Assembly (NCBI GenBank): GCA_031258195.1
Contig: JAIRNF010000017.1
Location: forward strand, 1 to 47,930
Direction of reading: 5' to 3'
Length of the DNA stretch: 47,930 nt
Origin: Prevotellaceae bacterium
Lineage (GTDB): Bacteria; Bacteroidota; Bacteroidia; Bacteroidales; UBA932
The notes beneath the pieces were generated by a model that ran no database searches, was not told where the DNA came from, and worked only from the letters and a program-made list of their open reading frames with translations. The translations under genes and the position numbers were made by a program. Of the stretch, positions 43,599 to 47,930 are shown piece after piece (within the stretch, counting starts at the first letter, position 1; each line of letters begins with the position of its first letter).

Positions 43599-44513
43599 AT
43601 GCCTAATCTTAAAAAATTTATCTACCTCTTTCCGCTTGTTTATGCTACCATTTGGGGCATGTCTTACATATGGACAAACCAACTGCTGGGCTTTGGTTTT
43701 GAGGTTGCCACTATTGTGCTTTCCCGATTGGTAATTTCTGCCACGCTGCTGTTTACATTTCTGTTTATTACACGAACATTCGAGCGTATAAAAAAGAAAG
43801 ACATTAAGTGGTTTCTAATGCTGGCGTTTTTCGAGCCTTTTCTCTACTTTATCTGCGAAACAAACGGATTAAGAAAAACATCGCCTACCATTTCGGCTGT
43901 TATTATATCAACCATTCCGCTATTTATACCTATTGCGGCATACTACTTTTACCGCGAAAAGCTAACGGTTAGCCGCTTTATCGGAACGGTAGTTTCTATA
44001 GGCGGCGTTTGCTTAGTGCTATTCCATCAGGGAGGAGAAACAATCTTAAGCATTTCGGGGATTATGTTTTTAATAGCCGCCGTTTTTTGCGCCGTAATGT
44101 ATAATACTATTCTTAAGCGGTTATCGGGTTCGCATTCGCCCGTAACCATTGTTGCCACACAAAATCTTATCGGTGCATTCTACTTTCTTCCGCTATTCTT
44201 AACGATGGAGGGGGAAGGATTTGCACACCTCAATATCGGATGGGCTCAGCTACAGCCGTTGCTAATGCTAAGTGTTTTTGCTTCGAGTATTGCTTTTATA
44301 CTTTCGGTTTACACCATACGAACGTTGGGAATGAACCGTGCCTGCGTATTTAGCACGCTCGTGCCGGTAATGACCGCCGTTTTTGCCTTCTTCTTTGGCG
44401 TAGAAGATTTAACACTCGTAAAACTGCTTGGTATTGGTTGCGTAATTGGCGGGCTAATTCTTACGCAAACCACATTAAAAAAGCGCAGGTGTATGTCAAC
44501 TAACATGGAATAA
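43599..44513 (+). CDS. EamA/DMT-family transporter
   Basis: A 304-residue inner-membrane transporter of the drug/metabolite (EamA) superfamily with ten helices in two repeats. The first repeat starts FPLVYATIWGMSYIWTNQLL and reaches NGLRKTSPTISAVIISTIPL. The second begins ISGIMFLIAAVFCAVMYNTI and ends with IRTLGMNRACVFSTLVPVMT and LGIGCVIGGLILTQTTLKKR. The APT/SALI pattern and positive loops are normal. Substrate unknown. Preceded by a 130-bp gap with no strong signal. Confidence 0.9.
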   Translation: MPNLKKFIYLFPLVYATIWGMSYIWTNQLLGFGFEVATIVLSRLVISATLLFTFLFITRTFERIKKKDIKWFLMLAFFEPFLYFICETNGLRKTSPTISAVIISTIPLFIPIAAYYFYREKLTVSRFIGTVVSIGGVCLVLFHQGGETILSISGIMFLIAAVFCAVMYNTILKRLSGSHSPVTIVATQNLIGAFYFLPLFLTMEGEGFAHLNIGWAQLQPLLMLSVFASSIAFILSVYTIRTLGMNRACVFSTLVPVMTAVFAFFFGVEDLTLVKLLGIGCVIGGLILTQTTLKKRRCMSTNME

Positions 44514-44578
44514 GCATCCTTTTTAAATTATTTCATATATAATTAAGATTTAAAGGTACAAAGTGACAAAAAGAGACC

Positions 44579-44586
44579 TACTTTTG
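44579..44586 (+). promoter_or_regulatory. -7 promoter element (TACTTTTG) of the antiporter gene
   Basis: Exact TAnnTTTG match 34 nt before the ATG at 44621. Confidence 0.5.
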
Positions 44587-44620
44587 TTTCCTAAAAATGA
44601 GGAATTTAAAACAGTAGGCT

Positions 44621-45898
44621 ATGGAGACCATCCTTCTTATCGTTTTTGCAATCGGTTATACCGCTATTATTCTCGAACACAAAATCAACGTAAACAAAGC
44701 GGCATCTGCTCTTTGTACGGGTATAGTAGCGTGGTCCGTTCTGGCTATTCTCAACGCTACGGGTACAGAAAGAATGCTATCAGACCTGGAGAGACACCTC
44801 AGCGATATTTGTAGTATTCTGATCTTTCTTATTGGCGCTATGACCATTGTACAAATTATCGATATGCACGGCGGTTTTCGCATTGTTACCGATAGAATTC
44901 GTACAACCGAAAAGCGTAAGCTGCTATGGATAGTTTCGCTACTTACTTTCTTTCTCTCCGCCGTTCTCGACAACCTTACCACTACCATCGTAATGGTGTC
45001 GTTAACGGCTAAGCTGATTGCCAACCGCAACGATAGGCTAATATTCGCCGCCATGATAATTATTGCTGCAAACGCAGGCGGCGCTTGGACTCCAATAGGC
45101 GATGTTACAACTACCATGCTATGGGTTAGCGGAAATATTTCGGCAGGAGCCATAATAACCTCTTTATTCTTACCCAGCTTAACGTGCATACTCGTTCCGC
45201 TAATTGCTTTTTCGTTTATGAGTAAAGGAAACGTTGAGCCGCCTGTTATTCAAAGCAGAGATGAAGAACATGCGCTACCTGATAAGTTGAGCAGATCGAT
45301 ATTGATAGTAGGTGTCGGTGCGCTAATTGCCGTCCCTATCTTTAAGACTATAACTCATCTTCCTCCTTACATGGGCGTAACGCTGGGACTTGGCTTAATC
45401 TGGATTTACACGGAGCTGATTTATCGAAAATACTCTCGCAACCTACATGCTAAGTATTCGGTAACTACAGCTATTAGCCGTATCGACATGGGTACTATTG
45501 CCTTTTTTATGGGTATTCTGCTTGCCGTTGCTGCGCTGCAAACATCCGGCATACTATCAAATGTCGCGCTATGGCTTAATGAGGCTATAGGTAACCAAAG
45601 CATTATCGTTTTGGTTATCGGGTTTATATCTGCAATTGTGGATAATGTGCCATTGGTTGCAGCAGCCCAAGGCATGTACGATTTCCCGATTAACGACTAC
45701 TTCTGGCTCTTCCTCAGCTATGCTGCAGGTACAGGAGGCTCAGTATTAGTAATTGGTTCGGCTGCCGGAGTCGCTGCCATGGGTATGGAAAAAATAGACT
45801 TTATTTGGTACCTGAAGCGAATTAGCGTCTGGGTTATTTTGGGGTACCTTATCGGAGCGCTGGTGTTTATCGGAAATCATTACCTGCTATTTGGTTAA
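44621..45898 (+). CDS. nhaD: NhaD-type Na+/H+ antiporter
   Basis: A 425-residue inner-membrane antiporter with about 12 helices. NhaD features: an N terminus IGYTAIILEHKINVNKAASA, LIFLIGAMTIVQIIDMHGGF, VLDNLTTTIVMVSLTAKLI, AANAGGAWTPIGDVTTTMLW, and in the second half SAIVDNVPLVAAAQGMYD and GTGGSVLVIGSAAGVAAMGM. The paired DN-x-T/DNVP half-helices on opposite sides are typical of the ion-transporter superfamily. Full length, monocistronic. It probably gives sodium and alkaline tolerance. Confidence 0.92.
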   Translation: METILLIVFAIGYTAIILEHKINVNKAASALCTGIVAWSVLAILNATGTERMLSDLERHLSDICSILIFLIGAMTIVQIIDMHGGFRIVTDRIRTTEKRKLLWIVSLLTFFLSAVLDNLTTTIVMVSLTAKLIANRNDRLIFAAMIIIAANAGGAWTPIGDVTTTMLWVSGNISAGAIITSLFLPSLTCILVPLIAFSFMSKGNVEPPVIQSRDEEHALPDKLSRSILIVGVGALIAVPIFKTITHLPPYMGVTLGLGLIWIYTELIYRKYSRNLHAKYSVTTAISRIDMGTIAFFMGILLAVAALQTSGILSNVALWLNEAIGNQSIIVLVIGFISAIVDNVPLVAAAQGMYDFPINDYFWLFLSYAAGTGGSVLVIGSAAGVAAMGMEKIDFIWYLKRISVWVILGYLIGALVFIGNHYLLFG

Positions 45899-45996
45899 AA
45901 ATATGTCTAAATGCCGTTTCTAACGGTTTTTTTTGAACAAAATCGGATTATAAAACTTTATATATAAATGAGATTTATATTCTAATACCATTTGTA

Positions 45997-46476
45997 ATGA
46001 AAACGTCTTTATCGTTTACCCTTACAACCACCATCATAGCCGCCATAATATCTTGTACATCAATAGAAAACACGTCTAAAAATGCAAATTTAATTACGAA
46101 CAAGGTAATGGGTAAAAAGTATTCTATCGATGTACGCATGGCAGAGCCGATGAGGGGTAAAACAGTCCCTCTGAGCTATGGCTATGAGCTGACAGTTAAA
46201 GCAGACACGGCATATGCATACCTACCCTACTATGGTGTTGCACAACGTGTTCCGTATGGAAATACCGATGGCGGCATTAAGTTTAAGGAAACAATAAAAG
46301 ACTACTCTATCCATCCTAATAAAAAGGAGAATGGCTGGGACATCAGCTTTAGCGTGGATGGCAGAGACTACGATTACAGGATTAACCTGAGCGTTTTTGA
46401 TAACGGAAATGCTACTATTACGGTTAACTCGGCTGATAGAGATGTAATCTCATTTTGGGGAGAAGTAAAGCGGTAA
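45997..46476 (+). CDS. DUF4251 lipoprotein
   Basis: A 159-residue protein. The signal sequence ends in a lipobox (AAIISCTS). The mature part matches the DUF4251 family of Bacteroidales: KYSIDVRMAEPMRGKTVPLS, YELTVKADTAYAYLPYYGVA, GIKFKETIKDYSI, then WDISFSVDGRDYDYRIN and ATITVNSADRDVISFWGEV. The family makes a small beta barrel-like fold of unknown role. A terminator follows 38 bases downstream. Confidence 0.85.
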   Translation: MKTSLSFTLTTTIIAAIISCTSIENTSKNANLITNKVMGKKYSIDVRMAEPMRGKTVPLSYGYELTVKADTAYAYLPYYGVAQRVPYGNTDGGIKFKETIKDYSIHPNKKENGWDISFSVDGRDYDYRINLSVFDNGNATITVNSADRDVISFWGEVKR

Positions 46477-46513
46477 ACGTGCGGATTAAAAAAAGAGACT
46501 ATATCAGGATACT

Positions 46514-46544
46514 AATTCCTCACCATTCGGAATGGTGAGGAATT
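46514..46544 (+). terminator. Rho-independent terminator
   Basis: AATTCCTCACCATT/AATGGTGAGGAATT, 3-nt loop, followed by TTT. Confidence 0.85.
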
Positions 46545-46570
46545 TTTCTCCTTAAGAATACTGTGGCTTT

Positions 46571-46622
46571 TTAGGAGATTTAGCTTAGCTGAACTTCGGT
46601 TCTCACTTCGCTCGAAGTGACG
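46571..46622. repeat. Half copy of the dispersed palindromic repeat
   Basis: TTAGGAGATTTAGCTTAGCTG, then GAACTTCGGTTCTC and CTCGAAGTGACG, matches the right half of the copy at 35425-35525. The left half is missing. Confidence 0.65.
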
Positions 46623-46653
46623 AGAATGGCGAACGCTTTTAGATAGTTTTACT

Positions 46654-47253
46654 TTATTCTCCGGCAACCTCATCATATAAGCTTTGCAGATGCTCCCTGG
46701 CTGTAACATAACGCTTATTTCTATACTGCAAACTTACGCATAGTACCGATATAACCGCGGCTAATTCTATAGCCGCGGTTATCACTACATGTGTCAAAGA
46801 CCGATGTAGTATATATATCTTTAAAAGGTTGAAAGCGACAAGTATGCAAATAACAAAAAGATATACATAAATAGTATATTTCTTTTTAAGCCGTATGCTT
46901 CTGTCTATTGCTTCTATTCTATATTTTATCCACGCCGTAACGGATGTACTAAAGTTATACTTTTTCATCTTGCTTAACGAGTAAAGCATAGCAACAAGCG
47001 AAACTATAGTAATACATAGTAGCGCCAAGTAAAAAACAACAATAGCTATTTGCTCATTGCCCGCTATCACTTTCCATACGAGATATGCGACGGTTAAAAT
47101 ACAAAGACCTACTATAATCCAGCCGGGATAAAGCTTACGGATAGACTCTTTCGCGCTCTTTACCATCATGGCGTTCAGCTCTGTATTGCTGTATGCGTCT
47201 ATTTGAGTACCTATTGAGGTTTTCCAGATATTTTTCAGCCTATCGTTTTCCAT
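46654..47253 (-). CDS. Membrane protein coupled to an ECF sigma factor
   Basis: A 199-residue protein with a short N-terminal cytoplasmic region (MENDRLKNIWKTSIGTQIDA). Four predicted helices follow: WIIVGLCILTVAYLVWKVI, IVVFYLALLCITIVSLVAML, YVYLFVICILVAFNLLKIYI and VVITAAIELAAVISVLCVS. The C-terminal tail is charged (TAREHLQSLYDEVAGE). Its ATG lies one base after the restored stop of the sigma gene (TAAAATG), so the two are coupled. Position and the short N-terminal helix suggest a membrane anti-sigma factor, although no zinc-binding motif is present. Confidence 0.7.
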   Translation of the reverse strand: MENDRLKNIWKTSIGTQIDAYSNTELNAMMVKSAKESIRKLYPGWIIVGLCILTVAYLVWKVIAGNEQIAIVVFYLALLCITIVSLVAMLYSLSKMKKYNFSTSVTAWIKYRIEAIDRSIRLKKKYTIYVYLFVICILVAFNLLKIYILHRSLTHVVITAAIELAAVISVLCVSLQYRNKRYVTAREHLQSLYDEVAGE

Positions 47254-47277
47254 TTTATTTCTCTTTTAGGTGTTCTT

Positions 47278-47742
47278 TCAGCTGTTTTTTGCCATGGCAA
47301 TCCTTACTCCTACATTTACCTTATCAATCCCGATGATAGTAGCAATTTCGTCGTAATTACGCTCTTCGAGGTAAAGCGGCATTATAGACCGGTCTATTTT
47401 GTTTAGTTGCTCCATTGCCGATAGCAGCTGTTGAGAGTTCATATCGTGCTCTATTTTTTCCGCAGATCCTTCTTGTGCCGTATCGGGAACTGAACTCGTG
47501 GACACAATGCGGCTATCTTTTCTGATTTTAATAATTGATGTGTTAATGGCAACCGCATAAATCCACGAAGCTATTTCACTGCTGTCTCGCAAAGTAGAAA
47601 ACGACTTCCATAGCCGATAAACCACCTCCTGAAAGTTATCTTCCCGGTCTGTCTTCGTTTTAAAATAAAGAAGTTTTACCTTGTGGATGATACCCTGATA
47701 GCTAGACAGTATTTTAAGGAAATCCTTGCGAGACGATTTCAT
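47278..47742 (-). CDS. ECF-type RNA polymerase sigma factor, C-terminal frameshift
   Basis: I start at MKSSRKDFLKILSSYQGI (47742); the upstream in-frame ATG at 47820 adds an unlikely extension. Region 2 shows YQGIIHKVKLLYFK, REDNFQEVVYRLWKSFSTL and IASWIYAVAINTSIIKIRK. Region 4 shows IMPLYLEERNYDEIATIIGI and VNVGVRIAMAK. The frame then ends early (KNS). In the neighbouring frame it would read KKQLKEHLKEK and stop at 47255, next to the anti-sigma-like gene. The change is one A in a run of A, so sequencing error or slippage is possible. The DNA-binding helix is still complete. The remaining 110 bases upstream are an AT-rich promoter region. Confidence 0.82.
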   Translation of the reverse strand: MKSSRKDFLKILSSYQGIIHKVKLLYFKTKTDREDNFQEVVYRLWKSFSTLRDSSEIASWIYAVAINTSIIKIRKDSRIVSTSSVPDTAQEGSAEKIEHDMNSQQLLSAMEQLNKIDRSIMPLYLEERNYDEIATIIGIDKVNVGVRIAMAKNS

Positions 47743-47930
47743 CTTTTGCGTTTTACTATATAGTCGCAGATTAAGGAGATTTATTACAACAATTGGCAAA
47801 CTATTTTTCAGAAGGTTCAAGATTAGTTAAGAGGTAATTTTCTAAGTTCTTTGAGTAAAATTAGATAAATATTTTGGTTTCGAAAATTGTACCTGAACTC
47901 GCACTCTTTAATGTGTAAATAGAATGTGTG

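Noticed and set aside
44563-44814. Small + strand frame before the NhaD gene
   Set aside because: It covers the promoter element and the start of nhaD in another frame.
1-47930. CRISPR array, tRNA or rRNA genes
   Set aside because: No regularly spaced direct repeats and no cloverleaf or rRNA-like sequence were noticed in the gaps. This was a reading by eye, so a divergent tRNA could be missed.

Overview
The window looks like chromosome of a Bacteroidales bacterium (Bacteroidetes) that is losing genes. The lineage call rests on several things: conjugative-transposon genes of the TraN/TraO type, a PCMD-domain surface lipoprotein with an outer-membrane partner, PepSY-like and DUF4251 periplasmic proteins, short GG-leader peptides of the Bacteroidales type, and TAnnTTTG (-7) promoter elements about 20-45 nt before many start codons. 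I cannot name the genus. No tRNA, rRNA or CRISPR array was recognised.

Layout. 1-8.5 kb is accessory DNA: the 3' end of a group II intron, a frameshifted cytosine methyltransferase, a block of conjugative-element remnants (truncated TraN, a TraO-like barrel, a 947-residue lipoprotein, a 5'-truncated ssb), then a possible LAGLIDADG-like protein, a PD-(D/E)XK nuclease and a nonsense-interrupted vsr. These probably form one decayed restriction-modification locus that was split by the conjugative fragment. 8.1-8.8 kb is rich in hairpins, with a 171-nt imperfect palindrome and two related mini-genes, each with its own terminator. 9.1-12.1 kb is an intact bcd-etfB-etfA operon for acyl-CoA/butyryl-CoA metabolism. 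12.2-14.6 kb holds a six-Cys GG-leader peptide among three pseudogenes. 14.7-18.2 kb is a two-component system with two PepSY-like exported proteins. 18.5-20.9 kb is a broken C39-like/VKOR/thioredoxin gene followed by three more GG-leader peptides, then a defective IS21-family element to 23.2 kb. 23.2-31.1 kb, all on the minus strand, has peptidase T, a degraded S41 protease region, a tandem family of small exported proteins and an OPT oligopeptide transporter. 31.7-47.8 kb is mostly ordinary core DNA: lipid kinase, Na/Pi cotransporter, M28 peptidase, PCMD lipoprotein with outer-membrane partner, dihydroorotase, EamA transporter, NhaD antiporter, DUF4251 protein and an ECF sigma/membrane protein pair.

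Two themes stand out. First, about a dozen genes are interrupted. Some have frameshifts in homopolymers, which could be sequencing error. Others have in-frame stops that fit C-to-T/G-to-A transitions, which look like true decay. Second, the short Cys-containing GG-leader peptides lie beside a dedicated oxidising membrane protein (VKOR plus thioredoxin fused to a C39-like domain). This is the best candidate for a poorly described peptide-export and disulfide-formation system, although its key enzyme appears broken here. Palindromic repeats carrying a GTCATTTCGA..TCGAAATGAC core are scattered through the intergenic regions.
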